In this document: positions 20,274-29,310 of the stretch, one piece after another
Layout of the letters: every line of letters begins with the position of its first letter
Position numbering within the stretch: position 1 is the first letter of the stretch
Assembly (NCBI RefSeq): GCF_005047655.1
Contig: NZ_SUKF01000002.1
Coordinates: forward strand, 124,001-188,000
Length of the DNA: 64,000 nt
Origin: Sinimarinibacterium arenosum
GTDB taxonomy: Bacteria; Pseudomonadota; Gammaproteobacteria; Nevskiales; Nevskiaceae
Direction: 5' to 3'
Translations under genes and position numbers: made by a program
Notes under the pieces: generated by a model
Told to the model about the DNA's origin: nothing
Seen by the model: only the letters and a program-made list of their open reading frames with translations
The model's database searches: none

Positions 20274-20933
20274 ATGCGCAACTACAAACGATCCCCGCTG
20301 ATGGAGGAGCGGCTGGCAGCCAACCGCCAGCGCATTCTCGACGCCGCACGCACGCTGGTTGCGCGCGGCGGGCTGCGCGAGGCACAAATCGGCGCGGTGG
20401 CGGCTGAGGCCGGGCTCTCCAGCGGCGCGATCTACCGCTACTTTCCGTCCAAGGCCGAACTGTTCGTCGACGTGTTGACCGAAGCCGTGCGGCAGGAGAT
20501 CGAAATCCTCGACGCCATCGCGGCCGGCCCCGGCACCGCGACTCAACGCCTGACCCTGGCGGTCGAATCCTTCGTGCGCCGCGCGCTGCGCGGTCCCAAC
20601 CTCGCCTACGCGTTCATCGCCGAACCGGCCGAAGCCGAAGTCGATGCCGCACGCATCCGCTGCCGCATGATGTTTGGCGACGTGTTCAAGCGACTGTTGA
20701 AGGAAGGCATCGCCGCCGGCGAGTTTCCGGCACAGAACGTCGACGCCAGCGCGGCGTGCATTGTCGGCGCCTACACTGAAGCGCTGGTGGGGCCGATCGC
20801 CCCGGCAACACGCAGCACGCGCAGCCAGGATCGACTGATCGAATCGGTACGGGATTTCTGTGTACGCGCAGTCGGTGTTTCCGCGCCCATCACGCCTACA
20901 GCGCGAACGCGCAAATCAGCGGCAAAAGGCTGA
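20274..20933 (+). CDS. TetR/AcrR-family regulator, probable controller of the liu operon
   Basis: This 219-residue protein has an N-terminal TetR helix-turn-helix (about residues 15-65): RILDAARTLVARGGLREAQIG, then LSSGAIYRYFPSKAELFVDV. The C-terminal ligand-binding half is divergent, as is normal. Its gene is transcribed away from liuA, with an operator-like palindrome between them, so I infer that it senses a branched-chain acyl-CoA or related intermediate and represses liuABD. In other proteobacteria this role is often held by the MerR-type LiuR. Upstream in-frame codons (to 19872) overlap liuA on the other strand and are not used; ATG 20301 is a possible later start. Confidence 0.85.
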   Translation: MRNYKRSPLMEERLAANRQRILDAARTLVARGGLREAQIGAVAAEAGLSSGAIYRYFPSKAELFVDVLTEAVRQEIEILDAIAAGPGTATQRLTLAVESFVRRALRGPNLAYAFIAEPAEAEVDAARIRCRMMFGDVFKRLLKEGIAAGEFPAQNVDASAACIVGAYTEALVGPIAPATRSTRSQDRLIESVRDFCVRAVGVSAPITPTARTRKSAAKG

Positions 20934-20934
20934 A

Positions 20935-21372
20935 TCAGCGCGTCGCGCGGTAGCGACGGTAGTCCACCATCAGGCAGCGGTCCTGCACCACCGCGATGCC
21001 AGCCCTGGCCAGCACCTCGGCCGCGGCATCATTACGGATGCCCTGCTGGAACCAGACGGCACCCGGGCGCTTGGCGAGGATGTCATCCAGATGCTGGGGA
21101 ATGTCTTCGGCGCGGCGAAAGACATCGACCAGATCGACCTCACCCGGAATGTCGACGAGCCTGCGGAACACCGGCTGACCCAGAATGTGCGTCACGTCCG
21201 GGTAGTACACCGGCACCGGCACGATCTCCAGCCCGGCTTCGGCCAGGTCCTCTGCCACATAGAACGCTGGCTGGTTCGCCTGGGCCTCGGTCTTGACGCC
21301 CAGTACAGCGACCCGCCGGACCCGCCCCAGCAGGGCATTGAGACCGGAATCGCTCTCGATGATCCCACCCAT
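20935..21372 (-). CDS. CoA-binding-domain protein (YccU-like)
   Basis: This 145-residue protein is a single Rossmann-type CoA-binding domain, related to the N-terminal domain of succinyl-CoA synthetase alpha chains. Seen motifs: RVAVLGVKTEAQANQPAFYV for the first strand and loop, VPVPVYYPDVTHILGQPV, and AVWFQQGIRNDAAAEVLARA. ATG 21372 has GGAGG 8 bases upstream; a GTG at 21387 lies inside that ribosome site and is rejected. The biological role of these small proteins is not established. It ends 2 bases from the convergent TetR-type gene. Confidence 0.85.
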   Translation of the reverse strand: MGGIIESDSGLNALLGRVRRVAVLGVKTEAQANQPAFYVAEDLAEAGLEIVPVPVYYPDVTHILGQPVFRRLVDIPGEVDLVDVFRRAEDIPQHLDDILAKRPGAVWFQQGIRNDAAAEVLARAGIAVVQDRCLMVDYRRYRATR

Positions 21373-21433
21373 GCCATTTTCCTCCACTCAGGGCGCCATC
21401 CCCGCACTGTGCAGGGATAGGCAGCCCAAATGA

Positions 21434-21463
21434 ATCGGGGACGGCGTTGGAGCCGTCCCCGAT
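21434..21463 (-). terminator. Hairpin terminator after the aldolase gene
   Basis: A perfect 12-bp stem ATCGGGGACGGC/GCCGTCCCCGAT with a 6-base loop, about 30 bases past the aldolase stop. The bases after it on the minus strand are TCATTTGGG, a weak T-tract, so termination may be partial. Confidence 0.65.
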
Positions 21464-21491
21464 GACGCAGTGCCGTGCGGCAACGGCGTCC

Positions 21492-22388
21492 TCAGGCGGT
21501 TTTCACCGTCGATGCGACAAAAATCTCGTCAATGGCAGACGCCAGCGCGGCATTGAACTCGTCGTCACTCATCTGGTAGCGCAGATCTTCCAGCAACGCG
21601 CGGCTGAAGCTGGCAATGATGCCCTTGTTCTTGGCCAGTTCGACGCAGGCTTCCGGGCGCTTGTAACCGCCGGACAGCGCGACCACGCGCAGCACACGCG
21701 GGTGCTTGACCAAAGGATCGAACAGGCCCGACTGAACCGGCAGCGACAGCTTCAGCATCACCCGATTTGTACCCGGCATCGCGTCCAGCGCCTTGAGCAG
21801 TTCCTCCAGCAGAATCTGGTCGGCTGCAGCCCGTTCCGGACTCTTGATGTTCACTTCCGGCTCGATGATCGGCACCAGACCGGCGGCCAGCACCTGCTGC
21901 CCGACCTCGAACTGCTGCTTGACCACAGAGGCGATGCCTGCGCGGTTGGCGAGATTGATGACCGAACGCTCCTTGGTGCCAAAAACGCCCAGCGCCTTCG
22001 AGCGCTTCAACAGCACGTCCAGCTCCGGCATCGGCTTGAGCACCTGCACGCCGTCCTTTTCGTCCTCAAGACCTTTGTCGATCTTGATGAACGGAACGAC
22101 GCCGCGCTCGATCAGCGCAGCCGGAACCGACTTGCCGTCGGCGGTGCCGTCCATCGTGCGTTCGAACAGGATCGCGCCCAGCACCTTGTCACCGCTGAAT
22201 GCCGGCGAGGTAATGATGCGCGTGCGCATCTGGTGAATCAGGCCGAACATCTCTTCCTCGCTCGACCAAGCCCCCTCGTCGACGCCATAGCCCTTCAAGG
22301 CCTTCGGCGTCGAGCCGCCGCTCTGGTCGAGCGCTGCGATGAAACCAGCTCCGCTGGCGATCTTGTTCATCATGTCCTGGTACTGCAT
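21492..22388 (-). CDS. Class I fructose-bisphosphate aldolase
   Basis: This 298-residue enzyme splits fructose 1,6-bisphosphate by a Schiff-base (class I) mechanism; it lacks the zinc histidines of class II. Family motifs are GFIAALDQSGGSTPKAL near the N-terminus, FIKIDKGLE, LVPIIEPEVNIKSPE, VMLKLSLP with the likely Schiff-base region, and VALSGGYKRPEACVEL. The ATG at 22388 has GAGGTGG 5-9 bases upstream; a GTG at 22397 lies within that site. It is a single-gene unit followed by a strong hairpin. Confidence 0.92.
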   Translation of the reverse strand: MQYQDMMNKIASGAGFIAALDQSGGSTPKALKGYGVDEGAWSSEEEMFGLIHQMRTRIITSPAFSGDKVLGAILFERTMDGTADGKSVPAALIERGVVPFIKIDKGLEDEKDGVQVLKPMPELDVLLKRSKALGVFGTKERSVINLANRAGIASVVKQQFEVGQQVLAAGLVPIIEPEVNIKSPERAAADQILLEELLKALDAMPGTNRVMLKLSLPVQSGLFDPLVKHPRVLRVVALSGGYKRPEACVELAKNKGIIASFSRALLEDLRYQMSDDEFNAALASAIDEIFVASTVKTA

Positions 22389-22823
22389 GTCATCCACCTC
22401 TGTCAGGGCTTGGGGCGGTATTCCCGGCTATTGCATGAAACCCGAACAACCTGCGCCCGATCTCGGCTTCCATTGCCGGAAGCCGCTTCGCCATTGCGCA
22501 CGTCGCTCGAAGAGCCATATATCGTAACGCGCGCGGGCGGTTCAGCCCACTTTGGCGGTGGAAAAAATCGTCGAAAAACCTCTTCCGGACAGGCTCTTGA
22601 GCCAACATCGACAATCGCCCTACCGGGACTGCAAGGAACGGGGAGTTGCGCAAGCGGATGGCCGCACATTGGCCGCGGCCCGGACTCGCACCGGATCAAC
22701 ACCGCACGCGCAGGTCGCAAACGAGCCCGGCACCGAATTGAGCGACCCTGCGAACCCTGCGGCAGTCTGCACAGTGATCACGGGCGACGACGGTGCACTC
22801 GTCGCCCGCGCATCACCCCGGCA
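22389..22823. other. Gene-poor interval between aldolase and propeller lipoprotein genes
   Basis: Apart from the hairpin at 22774-22816 this 435-base stretch shows no convincing gene. Short open frames exist on both strands but have no recognisable product. An AT-rich patch at 22517-22526 (minus strand TACGATATAT) could be the -10 region of the aldolase promoter, giving a leader of about 120 bases. I see no clear -35 and no known riboswitch pattern. Confidence 0.5.
22774..22816 (-). terminator. Long hairpin after the propeller lipoprotein gene
   Basis: The inner stem CGGGCGACGA/TCGTCGCCCG (22781-22808, 8-base loop) is extended by an outer GTGAT/ATCAC pair. It begins 8 bases after the stop at 22824. 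No T-run follows on the minus strand, so it may end transcription poorly or protect the 3' end of the message. Confidence 0.55.
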
Positions 22824-24083
22824 TCAATCGAATAGCGTGCGATCCAGCTGCGCCGTGCGCGCACGCTGCGGATGGTCGCCGACCGGGAAGCGCGCGACTT
22901 CCTTCTCCGAGTCGTAGGAGATGACCGAAATGGTGTCGTCGCCAGCGACCGAGACATAGCAGTACTTGCCATCCTGGCTGCTGGTCGCCCAATACGTCGT
23001 GGCGCCCAGCGGATGCAGTGTGTACTCAAAAGTGTCACGAGAAACGATGGCGGCATAGTCGGACATGGTGCCGGCCACACACAGCTTGGTGCCGGCGCCG
23101 TTCATCGCCAGGCCATGGTGCGCCGAATCCAGCAGGTACTCGTCGCGACGCAGACCCGCGGCCTTCTCGCTCAGCGGCAACTCGGCCACACGCGTGACCT
23201 TGTCGGTCTCGAGGTCGTATTCCACGAAGCCGTGGAAGAATGACACCTGCACGTAGACAAAGCGCTCGTCGGGCGAGATCGCCATCGGTCGCACCGCCGA
23301 ACTCATGTCCGGATAGCCCGCCTCCGCGAGCTTCTGCCCCATGTCGATCCGGCGCAGAACCTGCAAGGTTTCGGCATCGACGATCTGGAAGTAGCGATCA
23401 CCCTTGGTCGTGCTCATCAGCGGTGAATCCAGCGGCGTATAGACGGTGCCGATGCTGGCGTGGAAGATCCGCTTGCCGTCGTGCGAATAGTTGTTCTCAT
23501 GCGGCGAGTCGCCGGATTCGAATTCACCAACGATCTTTCCAGTCGCGGTGTCGATCATGTGCACGACATTGGCGGTCGATGCCGAAACTGCCAGCCGCGT
23601 GCCGTCCGGCGAGATCGCCATGTGATCCGAGCGCTGACCCGCCACCGGCGTGCGCCAGAGGATCTCGCCGCTATCGATATCGATCGCGACAACGTCCGCC
23701 AGGCTCGGCCGCGACACGAACAAGGTGCGGCCATCCTTGGACGCAAACAGATCGTCGACCAGCTGATCATGGCCTTCGCCGATCAGCTGGCGGATCGCCA
23801 GGTAATAGCCCAGGCGCACCGGATTGAGGTAGATCTCGGCCTTGCGCTCTTCCAGGTCCGGCACGATGTTGATGCGCTTGAGGTTCTGATAGCCGGGCAC
23901 GCTGATGATGTCGGCGGTGCCATCCCAGTTGTTGCCGACCAGCAGCACTTCAACCTTGCCACCCGCCGTGCTGCCTGCGGTACCCACCGCGTCGACACTG
24001 CTGCCTTCGCCGCAACCGTTCAGCAGCCCGAGCACAGACACAACGACAAGACCTGCAGCGATTCTGGCGCGCAACACGGACAT
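22824..24083 (-). CDS. YncE/YVTN-type beta-propeller lipoprotein
   Basis: This 419-residue protein starts at ATG 24083 after GAGAAGGGG. The signal MSVLRARIAAGLVVVSVLGLLNGC ends in a lipobox Leu-Asn-Gly-Cys. The rest is built of about seven propeller blades, seen as repeated phrases of the YVTN/YncE type: SKDGRTLFVSRPSLADVVAIDIDSG, SPDGTRLAVSASTANVVHMID, SPDERFVYVQVSFFHGFVEYD and SQDGKYCYVSVAGDDTISVIS. It resembles quinoprotein amine dehydrogenase-like propellers in fold, but I see no catalytic or cofactor signature. A periplasmic binding or scaffold role is likely; the ligand is unknown. Confidence 0.8.
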   Translation of the reverse strand: MSVLRARIAAGLVVVSVLGLLNGCGEGSSVDAVGTAGSTAGGKVEVLLVGNNWDGTADIISVPGYQNLKRINIVPDLEERKAEIYLNPVRLGYYLAIRQLIGEGHDQLVDDLFASKDGRTLFVSRPSLADVVAIDIDSGEILWRTPVAGQRSDHMAISPDGTRLAVSASTANVVHMIDTATGKIVGEFESGDSPHENNYSHDGKRIFHASIGTVYTPLDSPLMSTTKGDRYFQIVDAETLQVLRRIDMGQKLAEAGYPDMSSAVRPMAISPDERFVYVQVSFFHGFVEYDLETDKVTRVAELPLSEKAAGLRRDEYLLDSAHHGLAMNGAGTKLCVAGTMSDYAAIVSRDTFEYTLHPLGATTYWATSSQDGKYCYVSVAGDDTISVISYDSEKEVARFPVGDHPQRARTAQLDRTLFD

Positions 24084-24153
24084 CCCCTTCTCGGCTTTCC
24101 AAAGTGGACGCGCATGCTGGCGGCTGGCGCTGGCAGCATCAAGCCGCGCCGAT

Positions 24154-24186
24154 GGTAATTTCACCCCTATCGCACGGGGTAATTTC
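24154..24186. repeat. Direct repeat around a short inverted repeat
   Basis: GGTAATTTC occurs at 24154-24162 and again at 24178-24186, 24 bases apart (just over two helical turns). Between them ACCCC (24163-24167) and GGGGT (24176-24180) form an inverted pair. The block lies after the lpd stop and about 70-100 bases upstream of the propeller lipoprotein start. It could be a regulator site for that gene or a weak terminator of the bkd operon. Confidence 0.4.
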
Positions 24187-24206
24187 GGCCCATCGACGGC
24201 AAGGGC

Positions 24207-25634
24207 TCAGATGTGGATCGCGTGTCCCAGCGCAGCCATCGCTGCCTCGGGGAACGTCTCGCTCATTGTCGGATGCGCATGGATCGTGCCGACAATGTCT
24301 TCAAGCACCGCACCCATCTCGATGGCCAGCGCGAATTCGCCTGACAGCTCCGAGGCGTGCGCGCCGACCGCCTGAATGCCAATGACCTGATGCGTGTCCG
24401 CGCGCGCAACCACGCGCACGAAGCCGCCATCGGCGCCGGCTTGCATCGTCAGCGAGCGGCCGTTGGCGGCAAACGGAAACTGGCCGGTGACGATCTCGAG
24501 GTGCTGAGCGCGGGCCTGATCCGGCGACAGCCCGACCGCGACGATCTCGGGCTCGGTGAAGCACACCGCGGCAATGGCATTGGGCTCGAAGGCGCGACGA
24601 CGGCCGGCGATGATCTCGGCAACCATCTCGCCCTGTGCCGACGCCTTGTGCGCGAGCATCGGCTCCCCCACCAGATCACCAATCGCCCAGACGTTGTGCA
24701 TCGACGTGCGGCATTGCGCATCGACCCTGACGAACGGCCCGTTCATGTCGACGGCCATCTGCTCCAGGCCCCAGCCCTGCGTGTTCGGCCGCCGGCCTAT
24801 CGCGACCAGCAGCTTGTCGCAATCCAGTGTCTGCGGCGCCGCATCGCCGCTCTGCACCGTCAGGGAGACACCAGCGTCCCCCTGCTCGACGCCCAGGGCC
24901 TTCGTGCTCAGGTGCACGGCCACGCCGTGCTGCTTCAACCACTGCTCGACCGGACGCACCAGCGCCGCGTCATAGGTCGGCAGAATGCGGTCCATCGCCT
25001 CGACGAAGCGGACCTCCACCCCGAGCTTGGCGAAGGCGATGCCCATCTCCAGCCCGATGTAGCCGGCGCCAACGACGACCAAACGCTGCGGCAGCTCGGC
25101 CAGCGACAGGGCCTCGGTCGAGGAGATCACATCGCCGCCGAGCGGCAGCTGCGGCAACGCGGCGCTGACCGAGCCGGTCGCCAGGATCACATGCTCGGCG
25201 TGAATCAGGGTCTGAGCATCCGGGGTTTCGCCATCCTCCCCTTTCACGACGCAGGTCTTGGCGTCGGAGAACTGCACCCAGCCGTGCACCACACGGACCT
25301 TGGCTTTCTTCAACAGGCCGGCAACGCCGCCACTGAGGCGGTCGACAATGCCGTCCTTCCACTGCACCGCTTCGGTCAGATCGAACTGCGGCGGCGCGGA
25401 CAGGCGGATGCCCAGATGCGGGGCCGCTGCGTGCCGCTGCAGGTCGGCGTACTTCGTGGCGACATGGATCAGTGCCTTGGACGGAATACAGCCGCGGATC
25501 AGACAGGTGCCACCCAGCCGGTCGGCCTCGACCAGCGTGGTCTCCAGCCCGAGCTGGCCGGCGCGGATCGCGGCGACGTAGCCGCCGGGACCGCCGCCGA
25601 CGACGAGAACCTGCGTTCGGATCGACGCGCCCAT
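24207..25634 (-). CDS. lpdV: Dihydrolipoyl dehydrogenase (E3) of the branched-chain complex
   Basis: E3 re-oxidises the dihydrolipoyl arm of E2 and passes electrons to NAD. This 475-residue flavoprotein has the FAD loop VVGGGPGGYVAAIRAGQLG, the redox-active disulfide Cys44/Cys49 in GGTCLIRGCIPSKAL, the NAD loop VVGAGYIGLEMGIAFAKLG, a second FAD motif VWAIGDLVGEPMLAHKA, and the C-terminal dimer-interface motif beginning GTIHAHPTMSE. It starts one base after the E2 stop, so it belongs to the BKD complex rather than being the general pyruvate-dehydrogenase E3. The gene name follows the Pseudomonas bkd operon. Confidence 0.93.
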   Translation of the reverse strand: MGASIRTQVLVVGGGPGGYVAAIRAGQLGLETTLVEADRLGGTCLIRGCIPSKALIHVATKYADLQRHAAAPHLGIRLSAPPQFDLTEAVQWKDGIVDRLSGGVAGLLKKAKVRVVHGWVQFSDAKTCVVKGEDGETPDAQTLIHAEHVILATGSVSAALPQLPLGGDVISSTEALSLAELPQRLVVVGAGYIGLEMGIAFAKLGVEVRFVEAMDRILPTYDAALVRPVEQWLKQHGVAVHLSTKALGVEQGDAGVSLTVQSGDAAPQTLDCDKLLVAIGRRPNTQGWGLEQMAVDMNGPFVRVDAQCRTSMHNVWAIGDLVGEPMLAHKASAQGEMVAEIIAGRRRAFEPNAIAAVCFTEPEIVAVGLSPDQARAQHLEIVTGQFPFAANGRSLTMQAGADGGFVRVVARADTHQVIGIQAVGAHASELSGEFALAIEMGAVLEDIVGTIHAHPTMSETFPEAAMAALGHAIHI

Positions 25635-25635
25635 C

Positions 25636-26958
25636 TCAGACGCCCTCCATGAACAGGGTCGCAGGATGCTCCAGCGCGGACTTCACCGTCTGGATGAACT
25701 CGGCGGCGTCATAGCCGTCGACAATGCGGTGATCGAAGGACGAGGACAGATTCATCATCAGCCGCGGCACCAGCTGGCCACGTTGATACATCGGGCGTTC
25801 GACCATCTTGTTGACGCCGATGATCGCAACCTCCGGCGCATTGATCACCGGCGTCGAGACGATGCCGCCGAGCGCGCCGAGACTGGTGATGGTGATGCTC
25901 GAACCGCTCAGTTCCTCGCGCGCCGCCTTGCCGCTGCGCGCGGCATCGGCGAGCCGACGGATTTCCGCTGCCATCTGCCAGACGTCCAGCGTTTCGGCGT
26001 GACGCAGCACCGGCACCACCAGGCCGTTCGGGGTCTGCGTGGCCACGCCACAGTGCACTGCCGCATAGCGCCGCACGGTGCCGGCTTCGTCGTCATAGGT
26101 CGCGTTGATCTGCGGATAGCGCGGCAACACCTGCACCAGCGCCCGCAGCAGGAACGGCAGCAGGCTCAGCTTCGGCTGATCGTCGCGACGCATCGCATTC
26201 AGGTGCGTGCGCAGCGCCTCCAGCTCGGTGACGTCGATCTCCTCGACGTAGGCGAAATGCGGAATGCGCTGCTTGGCCCGCTGCATCGCCTCGGCGATCT
26301 TGCGGCGCAGACCGATGACCTTGATCTCCTCGACGGCGGTCCGCGGCGCCAGCGGCGCGCGACCAGCACCGGGTCGCGCGGCTTCGCGGGTTTCCAGATA
26401 GGCATCCAGATCCGCATGCGTGATGCGTCCGGCCGCGCCGCTGCCGGAAACGTACGGCAACTCGACCCCCAGCTCGCGCGCACGCTGACGTACCGCCGGA
26501 GATGCCAGCGGCTTGTCGCCGGGTTTGCGTAGTACCGGTGCCGCCGTCACCGCCGATGCCCTCCGCTTCGATGGCGCCGGAGTCGCTTCAGGCCCCGCCG
26601 AAACTTTAGTTGGTGGCGCACTGGACGGTGCTGCGGCCGCGGGTTTCGCTGCCTCAGGCAGCGGTGCGGCGACTTTGCTGGCTGCACCTGTCTTGCCCGC
26701 GGAAACGTTGCCTTGCCCGTCAACCTCCAGCGTCACCAGAGCCGAGCCGACGGCGATCATGTCCCCCGCCTGCCCATGTAATTCCACCACCGTGCCGGTC
26801 ACCGGCGACGGCAGTTCGACCGCGGCCTTGTCGGTCAGCATGTCGACCAGCGGCTGGTCCTCGCTGACCACGTCGCCGACGGCGACGCGCCAGGTCGCGA
26901 TCTCGGACTCGGCGATGCCTTCACCGATGTCGGGCAATTTGACGATATGACGACCCAT
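25636..26958 (-). CDS. bkdB: Branched-chain 2-oxoacid dehydrogenase E2 (dihydrolipoyl acyltransferase)
   Basis: E2 transfers the acyl group from E1 to CoA and forms the core of the complex. The 440-residue protein has one N-terminal lipoyl domain with Lys44 in LVDMLTDKAAVELPSPV, an Ala/Pro-rich linker, an E3/E1-binding domain (ASPAVRQRARELGVELPYVSG, about residues 150-185) and the catalytic acyltransferase domain. The active-site histidine is in SSSFDHRIVDGYDAA near the C-terminus. The lipoyl phrase DMLTDKA is typical of branched-chain rather than pyruvate enzymes. The gene lies 3 bases after E1beta. Confidence 0.94.
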   Translation of the reverse strand: MGRHIVKLPDIGEGIAESEIATWRVAVGDVVSEDQPLVDMLTDKAAVELPSPVTGTVVELHGQAGDMIAVGSALVTLEVDGQGNVSAGKTGAASKVAAPLPEAAKPAAAAPSSAPPTKVSAGPEATPAPSKRRASAVTAAPVLRKPGDKPLASPAVRQRARELGVELPYVSGSGAAGRITHADLDAYLETREAARPGAGRAPLAPRTAVEEIKVIGLRRKIAEAMQRAKQRIPHFAYVEEIDVTELEALRTHLNAMRRDDQPKLSLLPFLLRALVQVLPRYPQINATYDDEAGTVRRYAAVHCGVATQTPNGLVVPVLRHAETLDVWQMAAEIRRLADAARSGKAAREELSGSSITITSLGALGGIVSTPVINAPEVAIIGVNKMVERPMYQRGQLVPRLMMNLSSSFDHRIVDGYDAAEFIQTVKSALEHPATLFMEGV

Positions 26959-26961
26959 CGC

Positions 26962-27975
26962 TCAGCCCTCCATCACGGCGGTGATCGCACGCGTGACGCG
27001 CTGCGGCCCGGGAAAGTATTCCCACTCGAACACATGCGGATACGGCGTGTCCCAGCCGGTGACGCGCTGGATCGGCGCCTCCAGGTGGTAGAAGCAGTGC
27101 TCCTGCACCAGCGCCGACAGTTCCGCGCCGAAGCCGCTGGTGCGCGTGGCCTCGTGCACGATCACGCAGCGGCCGGTCTTCTTCACCGATTCGACGATGG
27201 TGTCGATATCGATCGGCAGCAGCGAGCGCAGATCGATCACCTCGCCGTCGACACCCGCCTCCTCGACCGCGGCCAGACACACATGCACCATCGTGCCGTA
27301 AGCCAGCAAAGTCACATCGTTGCCTGGACGCGCAATCGCAGCCTTGCCCAGGTCGATGCGGTAATAGCCTTCCGGCACCTCGCCCTGCGGATGCTTGGAC
27401 CACGGCACCAGCGGCTTGTCATGATGGCCGTCGAACGGACCGTTGTAGATACGCTTGGGCTCGAAGAACATGACCGGATCGTCGTCCTCGATCGCCGCGA
27501 TCAGCAGCCCCTTGGCGTCATAGGGATTTGACGGCATCACCGTCTTCAGCCCGCAAACATGCGTGAACACGCCCTCGGGCGACTGGCTGTGGGTCTGCCC
27601 GCCGAAGATGCCGCCGCCGCAGGGCGCACGTACGGTGATCGGCGCCCAGAACTCGCCGCCGGAGCGATAGCGCAGGCGCGCCGCTTCGGACACCAACTGA
27701 TCGAAGGCCGGGTAGATGTAATCGGCAAACTGGATTTCGGCGACCGGCCGCAGGCCGTAGACGCCCATGCCGATCGCGGTGCCGAGAATGCCGCCCTCGG
27801 CGATCGGCGTGTCGAACACGCGGGTCTTGCCGTACTTCTTCTGCAGGCCCGCGGTGCAGCGGAACACACCGCCGAAGTAGCCAACGTCCTCGCCGAAGAT
27901 CACCACGTCGTCGTCGCGACCGAGCATCACGTCGAGCGCCGAGTTGATCGCCTGAATCATGTTCATCGTTGCCAT
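26962..27975 (-). CDS. bkdA2: Branched-chain 2-oxoacid dehydrogenase E1 beta subunit
   Basis: E1 beta (337 residues) pairs with E1 alpha to decarboxylate the 2-oxoacids from leucine, isoleucine and valine. Recognised stretches: INSALDVMLGRDDDVVIFGEDVG at the N-terminus, VFDTPIAEGGILGTAIGMGVYG with the glutamate that activates thiamine diphosphate, GGGIFGGQTHSQSPEGVFTHVCGLKTVMPSNPYDA, and the C-terminal transketolase region with EVIDLRSLLPIDIDTI. It follows E1 alpha by 12 bases. Confidence 0.95.
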   Translation of the reverse strand: MATMNMIQAINSALDVMLGRDDDVVIFGEDVGYFGGVFRCTAGLQKKYGKTRVFDTPIAEGGILGTAIGMGVYGLRPVAEIQFADYIYPAFDQLVSEAARLRYRSGGEFWAPITVRAPCGGGIFGGQTHSQSPEGVFTHVCGLKTVMPSNPYDAKGLLIAAIEDDDPVMFFEPKRIYNGPFDGHHDKPLVPWSKHPQGEVPEGYYRIDLGKAAIARPGNDVTLLAYGTMVHVCLAAVEEAGVDGEVIDLRSLLPIDIDTIVESVKKTGRCVIVHEATRTSGFGAELSALVQEHCFYHLEAPIQRVTGWDTPYPHVFEWEYFPGPQRVTRAITAVMEG

Positions 27976-27987
27976 GGCGATCGTCCT

Positions 27988-29256
<1,269 letters not shown>

Positions 29257-29310
29257 TTAAACACCCGTGGGCGATACCGCAGTAGCGCCGCGGATGAAAG
29301 GTTTCTGTCG

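Noticed and set aside
22552-22917. Small plus-strand gene between the aldolase and propeller genes
   Set aside because: No ribosome site, no recognisable sequence, and it runs into the real gene on the other strand.
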